In this document: piece after piece, positions 47,269 to 59,337 of the stretch
Numbering within the stretch: the stretch's first letter is position 1
Layout: each line of letters begins with the position of its first letter
From: Lactifluus volemus
Lineage: Eukaryota > Basidiomycota > Agaricomycetes > Russulales > Russulaceae
DNA length: 64,000 nt
Direction: 5' to 3'
Assembly: GCA_022376515.1 (NCBI GenBank)
Contig: WTXI01000065.1
Coordinates: 1 to 64,000, forward strand
Program-made: the position numbers and the translations under genes
Notes under the pieces: generated by a model
Databases searched by the model: none
Told to the model about the DNA's origin: nothing
The model's input: the letters and a program-made list of their open reading frames with translations, nothing else

Positions 47269-49759
47269 TTAACTGGTCCCATTGATGAATTTATCGTATT
47301 CTGGGCAAAGATCAAACCAGGCATCTATATGACGAGAGATGTAATGGTAAGCCATGGAAAACATACGGTGAATATCAATTTACCATTTGTGATGTCCTGA
47401 GTCGGCACGTCAGGGACATCCTCGGCAAAGACGACGGCGAAACCGCTAGAAATTTTGTGCCTCATCAGTCAGAATCTGACTAGCCATACGCCTTTGGAAT
47501 TACTGACGCATTCAAGTGCCAATCGATGTGGCAATGGAAGAACCAAGGACCAGGATTGTCAGTAAAGAACCGGATTGTGACGTTATCGCCAGTATCGCCG
47601 ATGCTCACAACATCCCGAATGACGGGGTTATCGAAGTTGTACGAGGAGTTGCCAGCGCTACGGACCACATGGAAATTGTGTCCATGCAGATGAACAGGGT
47701 GCTATCAGGCAGCAGCATTCAGGATCGCCACACTTGTACGTATAATCCACGAAAACTCACAGGACCACCGACGGCACCACCAGGAATAGTTAGCTCGACA
47801 CTCTTGTTCGGCTCGAGACCATATATGCTGCCTGGGGGAAGAAGCTCAGACGCAGTCTTAGCACCACTCAGGATCTGGAGAAGAACGGGAACAGTGGGAG
47901 GCCTGAAGGGTGTTCCATTCATATCGAACATGAACTCTGTAAAGTTCTGACTTATGTGTGAACAAGGATGATGGGAGCTAGTGAAGAGCGGAGCTTACGA
48001 GTATAACATTCAAGTTGATGTTGATGTCTGCGCCACCAGGGGTTGGGTTGCCGGGCTAGGACACATGTTGGAGATCAGTGGAGAAATATAGCCGAAATTA
48101 TTCTTACCACGGGCGTGGAAATAAGTGGCTAAAGGTGATGAACGTCAACATTAAGAGCAGCTACACTTATTACACTTATGGGAGGCTCACATGAAGGTCT
48201 GTCTCGATAAGGGGTTTCGCGCACACAGGGACATTCACCGCGGGGTCCGTCGTCGGAGGTGCCTCAGGAGCGCCATCGTAGTGGAAGACTCCCACATTGA
48301 TGCTTTCATTAAAACCTGCATTTCCCATAGTCCCAGTGATGGGTAAAGCACGCAGCCCTGTTTCCATTAAAGTCAACTACGAACGGTTACAGATCATGAA
48401 ACACTTACAGTAGTTGTTAATCGGTTGATTGGCGTTGACCTGCGGAAAAGTGAGGCACACTCCCCTGCAAAAAGACGAATCATCTTACAACAACAGAGTA
48501 GCGTTGACCTGTTTGGATACTCGTTATTGCAAGCAACAAAAATAGGTTATGATAACCCGGACATACCAGCGAAGATCCGGATAGAATCAACCAACAGAGG
48601 CTGGACATTGATGCCCTCAACTTCGATCACAGTCATGGTATGGTTATCGATGGAGAATGTGAAGCTTGGATCGCAGGAGATGGATACCAAACGGAATCGG
48701 TAACTAACGTTACGCGATAGGTCAAAACATAGGCTCAGAATATTGATGATGCTAACCGCTGGCCTTGTGTGACATTCACAAAAGCAATGTCAACTGGAGG
48801 ACCGCCGGGGAAGCGGCCCTTACCGTTGATTAAAGTCGAGTTGAAAGCACTGGAAAGATCAACATCGAGGTTGGGTAGAAGCCGTTAAAACCTACGGGAT
48901 CGCAGGAGCCTGAGTCGAAAGATAGTGATACCAATCTGCAAGAGTGATGACAGTTGCGTCTACAGGAAATTTCAGCCCAAGGAAATTTCTCCCTGGAAGC
49001 CAATCCCACCATTGTCAACGTCATATAAATACTTTTGGGGATCATTTGGATCATCTATGATCAATGCTCCACGCAAACCATCGCAGTACTGGTTCTTGAA
49101 GTGACTATGATACCAGTATGTTCCCTGGAGGGTTGACGAAGTGAGCTGGTGATGGCCTTGCGATGGAAAGCACGACATAATACCGTTTGGCCTTTAGCCT
49201 GGAAGCTGTATACAAAGTTTTCGTTGGGTATAAGGGGACACTGGGTGACGAAAGCAGGACCATCGACAAAGCTGCTGTGGTGTTGGAAGAAGCCATGCCA
49301 ATGCTAGAGAGTGTGTGCGTCCTGATTCCTAGGTGGGTTTTAGAAAACAGAAATCTTACGATAGAAGTGCCCAAGTCCAAATCCTTATTTGTCAAGCGAT
49401 CTTGGACGTTGACAGAGAACACCGCATCCTATCGTGCTGTGTCACAAAGGACGCACGGACGATCCGTCGATCTCTGAATCTCACCTTCTGTGCCCGAATT
49501 ATCGGGCCAGGAAAGGCACCATTGGCCAGGGTGGCACTGATATGGGACGCACGAGGTTCGATGTTGTTCGCGAAAGGAACTACGAGACTCACACGCGAGG
49601 GAACCCATCAGGAGATACATCCTTGTTGACTATTACAAGTTTGGCCACGGGGCCGACTTGGTGAGACGCCGAGTCGGAATCGGTTGTGACGGATGGCAGA
49701 GCGGAGACACTTCCGAAAACTGCAGCAACGAGGAAGAAAAAAGAACGGAGCTGCGACAT
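47269..49759 (-). CDS. Laccase 2
   Basis: About 17 exons parse with consistent phases into roughly 536 residues. Signal peptide [20 protein letters not shown]. Copper motifs: [20 protein letters not shown] (Ser-Ser replaces the usual Thr-Asn), [29 protein letters not shown] and [16 protein letters not shown] (axial Phe, the class with high redox potential). The end is [18 protein letters not shown], with the stop at 47269-47271. Secreted benzenediol:oxygen oxidoreductase acting on phenolics, lignin fragments or pigments. TATA box 72 bases upstream. No frameshift or stop was found. Closest relative in the window is laccase 3 at 59338-61839. Confidence 0.93.
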
Positions 49760-49830
49760 ACAGAACGAAGTTCAAGTCAAAGAAAGAAACGACAAGAAGC
49801 CTGGAGTTGACACTCACCCAAGGTGAGGCA

Positions 49831-49837
49831 TTTTATA
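49831..49837 (-). promoter_or_regulatory. TATA box of laccase 2
   Basis: TATAAAA on the minus strand, about 72 bases before the ATG at 49759; conserved at laccase 3. Confidence 0.6.
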
Positions 49838-50550
49838 CGTTAGCGCTCAGCCATCCGCGTTCTGACCGCCCAAATTGGTCACCGCATTGACACTCCAAGG
49901 GCGTGCCCCTACATCCAATGGCATCTGGAAAGCGCCTATCTGACACCTCGATGTTACGTGATGTGTAAACTATGAGTTATGAATGCAGTACATACCCGAG
50001 GGCATCAAACAAATTGGCGATATCCGATCTGAGTGCATCACCCCAGGTGCTGGCTGGGCATCTGCTAGCACCCACTGGTACCTTGTAAGAAGGGGAAGGG
50101 GTCTTGAATAGGCATGCGGTGGACAGATCACGTTCCCAACACAAGATTGGGAACGCGACAGAAACTGACGTACAGTACTTAGCAAGTGAGTGGAGGGCCC
50201 GCAAGCGAGTCTTGGCTGGACATGAATCAACTAAATAGGCATATATCCCCATTTAGGGTTATCACACCGACCGACTGTCCGTGCGACGTATAGTATAGCG
50301 GTCAGTTACTGCCTGGAGGCTCCGAATGAATCAGATGCAATTTACTCATCCGTTCGACTCGGAGGCGCTCAGCCTTGGATGAACATCAGGAATACCTGTG
50401 TCGCGCCTCGACCCGCCTAAATGCCCGTGAATGAACAAAAAGGTGGCAATGGAAGGGAGGGTGAGCTCGGGTGTCACGGTAGGGCGGTGAATTCATTAGC
50501 CTTTTTTGTTATCTGGGCGCTCCGCGGGGGTTTGTACGGAGACCTCAGGT

Positions 50551-51530
50551 ATTCTCCATCTGATCCGTACAAATGTATTTCAGTTGCGGGGATCACAAAT
50601 ACTATACTGCATCACGCCCATATTTTTCCACCCATCATTCGCATTGAGGTCGATGAAAAGAAGTGTTCACGCCTGCCTTGACAACTCAATTGAGCCCTAG
50701 ATGTGACACATGTGTGACTGAAAGACGGAGTGTGATCGTGTCACAACTTTTGTTCTATGTCTCTTCCTTTACAGTATACTCTACCTTGTTCTTTGGGAAC
50801 ACCGACAGCGTACGGATTAAACTCCATCACTACCCCCGACCTTGGAATTAAGCGTGCCAAGCACTTGTCACTGTAAGGGTAGCGCTGGCGACACCGCCGG
50901 ACATCACCAACGTTGTGATGCAGCCCACGCGGGCACCCATTGATTTACTTCACCCGTTCCGGGATTCGAAACAATGCGCCATGCTTCAAGTTCACCATCG
51001 AGCCCGAGTAGCCCATATTGGGGCTATCCACCGCTCGCCAATACCAACTGCGATAGGATCGGATGACTTCTTACTCGGAGGCGAGTAAGTGCCAGTGAAC
51101 AACGCTACGCCCACACTCGCCATATTTCTTCACTCAGTCCGATTTCATGGCAATCTTTCGGCATCGCGTCCTCAGAAACGAAACCCCGCACATTTCCATC
51201 ACCGCCCCTGACCGAGTTCTGTTGGGGATCCGCGGGAAGTCGTGATAAATTGCGACTTCTGTCCAATTGACCTAACGTCATCCCCTTCATAGTACTGACT
51301 CATCTTCCCTCCTTGCCGATTCTGTCATCCTCCCCGGGAGTGAAGAACCTCACTCACCCCACAGAAGACAAAATGTAGTCTGACACCCCTGGATAGATAC
51401 CAATTCGTACCCAGCCCCCATGCCGTCATGAGCAGTCGCTAGGCGCCTCGCGAATGCCACTCCTCCCACTCGTCCTCATGCCACTAAACTTGGACGTGCT
51501 TCGAAATTTAATCCCGCATTCTTCTAGACG
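50551..51530. other. Intergenic, nothing recognised
   Basis: Unique in the window; short frames only. Confidence 0.5.
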
Positions 51531-52340
51531 GAAGTCGCCATGCAGTGTCTCAGGCGGACCTCGATGCATTGACTAGTATAAGGCAAAGCGCAACAAGATT
51601 TGGCATTCAGAGTGGCAACGTGACCGCAAATTGTGCTGAATTTCCGCACTTATCAAAGGTTCGTAGCATCTCAGCACTAGCTTCAGCATCAATCAACGCC
51701 GGCTTTGAATCGCAATGATACCATATGGCATGTGTAATACCCTAATTAGCATATTCCATGGAATTCAAAGCAAATTGTTGAATAATGTTATGGACTTAGT
51801 ATGATCGCAGCATACTAAGCAACATTATTAGTATGCTCAAAGTCGTGCAGCTCACCACATCGTCCCTCATACCGTCCAGTGACGCCACGACGACAACCAA
51901 CTCTGCCAATACCTTGACCCACATCGCAAGCGTCAGCATGTCAGTGGCCACGCTACGGAGATGCCTTTCCGGTCTGAGGATGACGAGCACGCCGCTTGGG
52001 GCCGTTGGAGGAGCAGAGGGCGAGAGGAGTGGCACACGAAGGGACCAGGTAGTCGAGATGTCTGACGGTGGCGGTGATGATGGGATTGCAGTGCGTCGTC
52101 TGCCGGATTATGAGTATTGAGATCTTGAGATTTTGGCGGATGATGCCGTGATCCAATTTCAGAGTTTATCGATACGTTGGCCATGGGGTCCCTCCTCGCT
52201 GAATCAACTGCAACATAACGATTGCCCTAGTATACCGATTTAAAAGCTGTATGCCAATTGGTTGATATTGCACTACAATCTTGACCCAGAGCTGGGCTTA
52301 CCGCCAGTAACTGCGTCACAGTCAGTGATCGGACCCATGA
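51531..52340 (+). repeat. Uninterrupted paralogue of 27519-28080 plus 30715-30950
   Basis: Continuous version of the sequence split by the 2.6-kb insertion at 28081-30714. It contains an open frame (51833-52120, about 95 codons, LTTSSLIPSSDATTTTNSA to VRRLPDYEY) that may be a last exon or a fragment; no protein family recognised. Confidence 0.7.
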
Positions 52341-52689
52341 GTTACCTTCAACCCAACTAGTGAGGCCTAGTGAGGGTGATAGACGTACTGGCGAGAGGCA
52401 ATGATCGGGGTCGACAATCATATCTGGCGCAGGGGTACCCTGAGCTACGCTGTATATTGTCGTCAAGTCACGTGTGTGTCACACACGGGCCCGAGGAGAT
52501 TTGGACTTTTCTCACTTCGACAACGCACAACGTCATGCTAGCTGACTCTGAAACTTGGTCATACAGTAGCCGTTGAGCGCGTTTGCGATCAGCCCCCTTC
52601 GCGCTCAGTCACGCTATGTCAAACGCCATATTTCAGACTCCGATCGGCTGGCGAGCGCGGGAGCTAAGAGTGATTATCTACGCGCAACT
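52341..52689. other. Fragment of F-box upstream flank
   Basis: The phrase 'gggtgatagacgtactg' and a following 'gtcgacaat...tatctggcgcagg' match the upstream flanks of F-box copies D and E (54870-54950, 58675-58750). It is a detached piece next to the right inverted arm, marking a rearrangement. Confidence 0.55.
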
Positions 52690-53137
52690 GTCATCAGTGG
52701 TAACAGTACAACGAGAGGACAAGAACGGAGATGGGAGTTGAAGAGAAAGGTGTGGTAAGTAAAACAAGAGCAATCCGTATAGTCACATCTAACAGTTCGA
52801 GACCGGAAGACAAAGAGAGAAGATTCATAATAATGGAGGAGGGAGGTAAGAACTATTAAGGAGATCGAGACCGACGAGACACAATTCAAGTAGCAGGATT
52901 GGAACTTTGGGCGAAGTGAACGCTGCACCTGGCAGCGCATCAAGGAACGAGCGCAAGGAATGGTCGTGGGGAACGAAACTGGGAATGATAGTGGCGTGTG
53001 GCCGCGCTGAGGGTGCAGATTTGCCGCAAACAAAAGCCAAAGTAGTAGAGCAAGGGGCGGGGTTGAGAGGAAAAGTGGGCTGCACGAGTGAAGACACGCG
53101 AAAACGAGTGGTTCCTAGAGAAGCGGTCATTCAGACC

Positions 53138-54641
53138 TTAAAATTGGGGCCAGGGAGACGGCGACTGAGTTGGCGAACGTAACGCCAAGTCAGAGAGAGA
53201 TGGTATCGACGACTCGCTGGGGGTGGCCTGGGATGACGATATGGGTTTATATGTCGAATACGTCGATGTCGACCCGACTCGTATAAATGATGTTTGGGCG
53301 ACACCCGTCACACGCGCATTCTCCTCCCGCTCCAACTTATACCCAACGTGCGATGCGACGTAGTCTGGCAAAGTGATCTTCTCTACATTTGTGAAAGGGT
53401 GGAAAAGCTCCAACAATAGAGAAGGGTCCACATCATCATCTTGCCCTGAGTGGCCTAGAGCTTTGTTGAAGTGAAATGTTCGCACATCACGGAAGATAGG
53501 AGAAAGCTCGGCGAAGATCTCTGCCATACAGGACAGTTGCCAATCTAGCCGCATACATAGGACGCTCAACGTCAAATGAAGCGGTCCTTCTTGTCGATTA
53601 AGGTCCATCGAAATATTGTTCTCTGAATAACCCAGAAATGCTGTATCATACAACCTTTGCGTATGTGCGCGAGAAATGAATTGGAGAAACTGGGAGGTAT
53701 CAAAAATGGTAGCCTGATTGAAGAACGTTACGTCGATGCGCGTGGTGCCAGGGGCGTCAATCCCGGATACAAGGCACTCCAAATCTTCGCTAACACCGAG
53801 GAATGAAAAGTATTTCAGGGCGAGGAGGACCGCGCGGCCTTGAGGTGCACGGCGGTATCCTCCTGAGATGGGTCGAGAAATTGGGGAATGGAAATGAAGG
53901 TAGAGTGCCTCGAGGCGAGTCATTACGGGCAGGAAAGTGAGGAGCGCCGCTGGTGTGATATTCGGTAGTGTGTCGAAATGAAGCCCAACAAGATCTCGGG
54001 CCAACGGTAGAACCCGTTGGAGCGCTGGAAATGCAATCCTGACCACATGAAGGGTACGTAGCTTCGGGAATGGTCCTATGAAAGACTCATTTGGAAGGAT
54101 AAGCCTATCGTCAGTGACTGCGGCCAGCTCGAGGTGTTCTAGCACGGGAAATGGCTTCTGTGGTAGTGTGGTTAATTTTTCTAATAGTGGAGTTGTCACA
54201 TCTAGCTGTATTTTGCATATGCGATCCGAATTCTGGAGCGCCGCCATTATGTCGTCTTCATCCCCGGTCTTGTGTTTTGGGGAGTAGGATTCCCAGAAGT
54301 CCAAACGATATTGCATGACAATAGGCAATGGTGGCCAAGAGTCCAAATTATTCTTCACAGGGGTCCCATAGGTGCAGAAGAGCTGCAGGTTAAGGGAGCG
54401 GGGTGAATCGAAGATAATATGTCGCCATCTTCGACACACGTGCACGAGCCTCGGCCATTTCCACAGCGACGGTGAGAGCCAGTGACATGGTATTATGAGT
54501 CGGTCGAAGATGAATATTTTCCTGAGAACCTCATCGGGGAGCCTTTCAATTTCAGCATACTGAGAGATACTCCTTACTACGCCCAGGTCAATCAACACTC
54601 CACATATGGCACGTGGGACATACCTTCCTGGTGTCGTTCAT
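53138..54641 (-). CDS. F-box family protein, copy D (intact model)
   Basis: Exon 1 is 54641-54624 (MNDTRK). The intron is 54623-54560, 64 nt, with GTATGT and CTCAG. Exon 2 is 54559-53138. The spliced product is 479 residues, beginning MNDTRKYAEIERLPDEVLRK. F-box-like motif (LPDEVLRKIFIFDRL, LVHVCRRWRHIIFDSP), leucine-rich body, and a Ser/Pro-rich tail (SSQATPSESSIPSLSDLALR). Both splice sites are canonical, as in copy C. It corresponds to copy B in the inverted left arm. Likely SCF substrate receptor. Confidence 0.82.
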
Positions 54642-55744
54642 CTAATTTTCCATGAAGAAGGACAGCACCAGATTTGGCCTTCTCTCCTTCAGCTTCGAAT
54701 AGGCCATCTGCCGATATCGGAAAGCTCAGGCTATGACAAGTTCAAGTGGGGTTAGTACTGCAGGAATCATGTCGATAGAGAGAGGCGGGACGAACGGAGC
54801 GGCGATGTTATCCCAGTCATAAAGGCTATTCCGAGAATTGATAAGTTACCTTTGGCTCAACTGGAGAGGGTGATAGACGTACTGAAGAGAGGTCATGATC
54901 GGAGTCGACAATGATGTTAATGATATCTGGCGCAGGGATGTACACTTTCTAGGGCCGGGCCTACTGTAATAATTCGGGACTTATTTAGCTGTCCAGCGCG
55001 CCTATCATCAGGCTCCCTACCTAGATGAGATTCTCCCCAGAAATTATCTTCCACTGCCAGAATGTTCGAGTTCAACTATATCCGATTATGCTGTTGTCAG
55101 CTCTATGACCACATATTGGCGACGTTGGTTACATTCGAGATGCGTAATTTATTCGCATGTTCAACGTGCTTCCTAAGTGTGAGTTTCTTTTCGATCTCAA
55201 ACTTGTTGAACTAGAGCTTTAAGACCATATGAAAGTGATCGATGATCCATTTCAGAATGTTCGTACATCAGTATTTGGCAAAGAAACCTATTGTTCGCGT
55301 TATGCAACAACACCGCGACCTTCCCCCTCCATAGAGTGAGTGATATTTCTTCCTCAGCATCTATCACTGCCTTATCCAAAGCCTTATCAGTTGCACGTCA
55401 CTTAAGCGATACGACCGTCAAGTATGCATGCAAGAAGAGGTTGGGGACCTTCCCTGTGGTGGTCAGCGCACAGACGCTGGTCGTAAAACCCATCTGTGGT
55501 TAGGGTCTCGCCTCAGCCTGTTTGGCACACCACACTCACACCACCCGCATCATCCCGCCATGTTTCGCAATGTTGACTACTTCATCCCGTCGGACTCATT
55601 TACGTCCACCCGCTGTAAGGTCAGCCACGCGGCTGGCCTCAAGACCTCGCTATACGTCATGTACGCCCATTCTCGTCCTCTCGTTCTGCCTCGTTCCATT
55701 TCCGCTTCCTCCACTCTCGCCGTAATCTTCGAACTCGTGTATTT
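54642..55744. other. Shared F-box upstream region and spacer
   Basis: The first ~330 bases are the conserved upstream region of the F-box copies. The middle (55197-55379) matches 3444-3680 of the left arm but contains a stop relative to it. Confidence 0.5.
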
Positions 55745-56105
55745 AAAGTCTCTAGTGGGCCAGCTCACAGATAAGATTAACGAGTTCGAGGCAAAAGTGG
55801 CATCCAAACTGCCCACGCCAGCACAACAACTCCGTACCATCCTCATCGGGCCCCCAGGTGCAGGTACGTCCACGCTCCGCGATTCCCCCCCCTTCTCCTC
55901 TCAGTCTTGAAAAATTACATCATGGTAGGTATGAATCGGGACCAGGTCCAGAATAACGAGGCGTGTAAGAACGTGTGCTTTTGTTTTTCTTTAAAAAAAA
56001 CGCGTTTCTCCGTAATCATATTTTATCCCTTTCTTTTCGTGTTTCTAGCTTTGTACTCAATAGTTTTCCTCGTACAGCTCCCCAGGCTGAGAAGTTCGAC
56101 GCGAT
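55745..56105 (+). pseudogene. Adenylate kinase pseudogene (right copy)
   Basis: It reads SLVGQLTDKINEFEAKVASK, then ILIGPPGAG directly before the intron donor at about 55862. A deletion near 55912 then removes the exon with KGTQ through GGLVSDD. It resumes as IMVGMNRDQVQNNEACKN and, after an intron, [20 protein letters not shown]. The surviving half of the P-loop is normal, unlike the left copy, so the two copies decayed independently. Confidence 0.85.
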
Positions 56106-56936
56106 CTCAAGTTTGTACTCGGCCGTTTGTACTCGGCCTGTCATAGTAGATCTAAGATCGGAATCTGAAGACAGCAACAGTACTAAGCCCTGATGATGAG
56201 CTCAGGATGCTGCTCATGGAAACAAATCTGAAGCCAAAAGGTATAAAGAAAAGATATAAAATGGAATAGTTGGGGCCTCAGCCGAAAGGGTGCTGCGTCG
56301 AATAACGCCCCCGGTGAGCTTGGGCCCTGCACGAAAGCGCTCGATAGTCCAAAAATAGAGAAATTAGAGTAGTGGTAGAGTTGAAAAAGTGTTCGAAGCG
56401 CCATCTCGTAGCACCATTCATAGAAAATAATATAACAGGGGGTAAGAAAGGTAAATCCTCTAGCAACCTAAGGACTCAAAGGAATGTATCCTAGAGGTCC
56501 CAGCAGCGGGTGATATCTGGTCTGTACAAATGAACTCATTCAATGCGTTGCTTGACGAGTTTTTATTCGGGCGAAACAACTTGCGGTTCGAGATCGGATG
56601 ACAAATGAAGATGATGCAGAAGAAATAGTGATAATGGAGGACAAAAAAAGGGAGGTTAGAACTATTAAGGAAATAGGCACAAGTCAAGTAACAGGATTGG
56701 ACCTTGGGCGAGGTGATCGCCGCACCTGGCAGCGCATCAAGGAACGGGCGCAAAGAATGGTCGTGGGGAATGAAACTGGGAATGATAGTGGCGTGTGGCC
56801 GCGCTGAGGGTGCAGATTTGCCGCAAACAAATGCCAAGGTAGTAGAGGAAGGGGTGGAGGGTTGAGAGGGAAAGTGGGCTGCACGAGTGAAGACACACGA
56901 AAACGAGTGGTTCCTAGAGAAGCGGTCATTCAGACC
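56106..56936. other. Shared spacer and F-box E 3' flank
   Basis: 56180-56410 is the inverse of about 2290-2520; 56500-56936 matches the 3' flanks of the other F-box copies. No gene recognised. Confidence 0.5.
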
Positions 56937-58449
56937 TTAAAATTGGGGCCCGGGGGACGGCGACTGAGTTGGCAAATGTAACGCCAAGTCAGAGAGAGAT
57001 AGTATCGACGACTCGCTGGGGGTGGCCTGGGATGACGATATGGGTTTATACATCGATGTCGACCCGACTCGTATAAATGATGTTTGGGCGACACCCGTCA
57101 CACGCGCATTCTCCTCTCGTTCCAACTTATTCCCGACGTGCGATGCGACGTAGTAGGGCAAAGTGATCATCTCTAAATTTGTGAAAGGGTGGAAAAGCTC
57201 CAACAACAGAGAAGGGTCCACATCATCTTGCACCGAGTTGATTGGATATGTAGGATATGTATCGATGTGAAATTTTCGCACATCACGGAGGATAGGAGAA
57301 AGCCCGGCTAAGATCTCTGCCATACAGGACAGTTTCCAATCTAGCCGCATACATAGGACTGCCACCCTCAAATAACGCGGACCTTTTTGTTGATCAAGGT
57401 GTATCCAAATAGCGTCCTTTGGATAATACAGCCGTGCTGTGTCATACAACCTTTGCATATGTGCGCGAGAAATGAATTGGAGAAACTGGGAGGTTTCAAA
57501 AATGGTAGCCTGATTGAAGAGCGTTACATCGATGTCCGTGATGCCAGGGGCGTCGATCCCGGATACAAGGCACTCCAAATCTTCGCTAACACCGTGGAAT
57601 TTAAAGCGTTTCAGGGCGAGGAGGACCGCGCGGCCTTGAGGTGCACAGCGGTATCCTCCTGAGATGGGTCGAGAAATTGGGGAACGGAAATAAAGGGTGA
57701 GTGTTTCGAGCTGAGTCATTACGGGCAGGAAAGCGAGGAGCGCTGCTGGTGTGATATACCCACTATTCGGTAGTGCGTCGAATATAAGCTCAACAAGATC
57801 TCGGGCAAACGGTAGAACCCGTTGGAGCGCTGGAAATGCAACCCTGGCCACATGGAGGAGCCGGAGCTTCGGGAATGGTCCTATGAAAGATTCATTTGGA
57901 AGGATAAGCCCACTGTCAGTGTCTGCGATCAGCTGGAGGTGTTCTAGCGCGGGAAATGGCTTCTGTGGTAGTGTGGTTAACTTTTCCAGTAGTGGAGTTG
58001 TCACATTTAGATGTATTTTGCATATGCGATCCGAATTCTGGAGCGCAGCCATTATGTCGTCTTCGTCCCCGGTCTGGTGTTTTGGGAAGAAAATGCCGAA
58101 GTCGCCCAAACGATATCGCACGACAATAGGCAATGGTGGCCAACAGTCCAAATTATTCTTCACTGGGGTCCCAAAGGTGCAGAAGAGCTGCAGGTTAAGG
58201 GAGCGGGGTGAATCGAAGATAATATGTCGCCATCTTCGACACACGTGCGCGAGCCTCTGCCATTTCCACGGCGATAGTGACTCGGAGATCCAGTGAACTT
58301 GTATGAGTCGGTCGAAGATGAATATTTCCCTGAGAACCTCATTGGGGAGCCTTTCAATTTCCGCATACCGAGAGATACTCCTTACTACGCCCAGGTCAAT
58401 CAACACTCCACATATGGCACGTGGGACATACCTTCCTGGTGTCGTTCAT
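56937..58449 (-). CDS. F-box family protein, copy E (acceptor site lost)
   Basis: The long exon runs from about 58367 to 56937 with the same F-box-like and leucine-rich layout (AEIERLPNEVLREIFIF, LAHVCRRWRHIIFDSP, tail SSQATPSESSILSLSDLAL). The presumed exon 1 is 58449-58432 (MNDTRK) with donor GTATGT. The acceptor expected at 58370-58368 is CGG rather than CAG, the same change as in copy B, and other AGs nearby lead to stops. It corresponds to copy A by position in the inverted arm. It may be inactive or use an unusual acceptor. Confidence 0.7.
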
Positions 58450-59337
58450 CTAATTTTCCATGAAGAAGGACAGCACCAGATTTGGCCTTCTCTCCTTCAG
58501 CTTCGAATAGGCCATCCGCCGATATCGGAAAGCTCAGGCTATGACAAGTTAAAGTGGGGTTAGTATTGCAGGAATCATGTCGATAGAGAGAGGCGGGACG
58601 AACGGAGCGGCGATGTTATCCCAGTCATAAAGGCTATTCCGAGAATTGATAAGTTACCTTTGGCTCAACTGGAGAGGGTGATAGACATACTGAGGAGAGG
58701 TCATGATCGGAGTCGACAATGATATTAATGATATCTGGCACAGGGATGTACACTTTCTAGGGCCGGGCCTACTGTAATAATTCGGGACTTATTTAGCTGT
58801 CCAGTGCGCCTACTCCGCTTGGTCCTCAGGCTCCCTACCTTTTTTTTGACGTAAAAAGCAATGTATTATATGCGCTGAAGCGGGCCTTGCGGCCCGGAAT
58901 CCGGGGGCGGAGAAACACACTTTTACGCGTCTGGGATTGCAGTAAGACGCTTCTTCACGGCGCCTACATGCCTCGCAGACGCGCCCGAGGAACCCTCAGC
59001 TGTTACTGCGTGGGCGTGCGGAGGTGAGGACAATACTACTTCATGCCAGGCTCCAAAGGGTGGCGACCTGCCCGAGGAAACCAGCTCTTCGGAGCCAAAT
59101 TCACGCAATTGGGGGAATTTGCGACTCTACCAATCGGTTAGAATCGCTCTTGAGCTTAGTCCTCGTGAGTGCAAAAAAGAACTACATTATCAATATTATA
59201 CGAAGATGAAAATGAAAACGAAGGATTGTCCGGTTAGATGTACTACAACAACAAAAGTAGGGTATCAAAAGTTCCCCAAGCGCAAACTACTTGGTAGACA
59301 AGGTGTCCATAGGCCGTAAGGTGTTTGGTTTTAGATT

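Larger units (their letters stand above)
46886..50550. repeat. Laccase segment duplication, copy 1
   Basis: About 3.66 kb matched in direct orientation at 58990-62590, from 'aaccctcagct' to 'gagacctcaggta'. It covers the laccase gene, its promoter and about 380 bases downstream. Confidence 0.88.
52690..58840. repeat. Right arm of the ~6-kb inverted duplication
   Basis: Inverse counterpart of 1-6285 (see there). The inner end is near 52690. The outer part runs to about 58840, beyond the point matching window position 1. Confidence 0.85.

Noticed and set aside
50930..51000. Possible tRNA suggested by 'gggattcgaa'
   Set aside because: No cloverleaf or A-box could be built around it.
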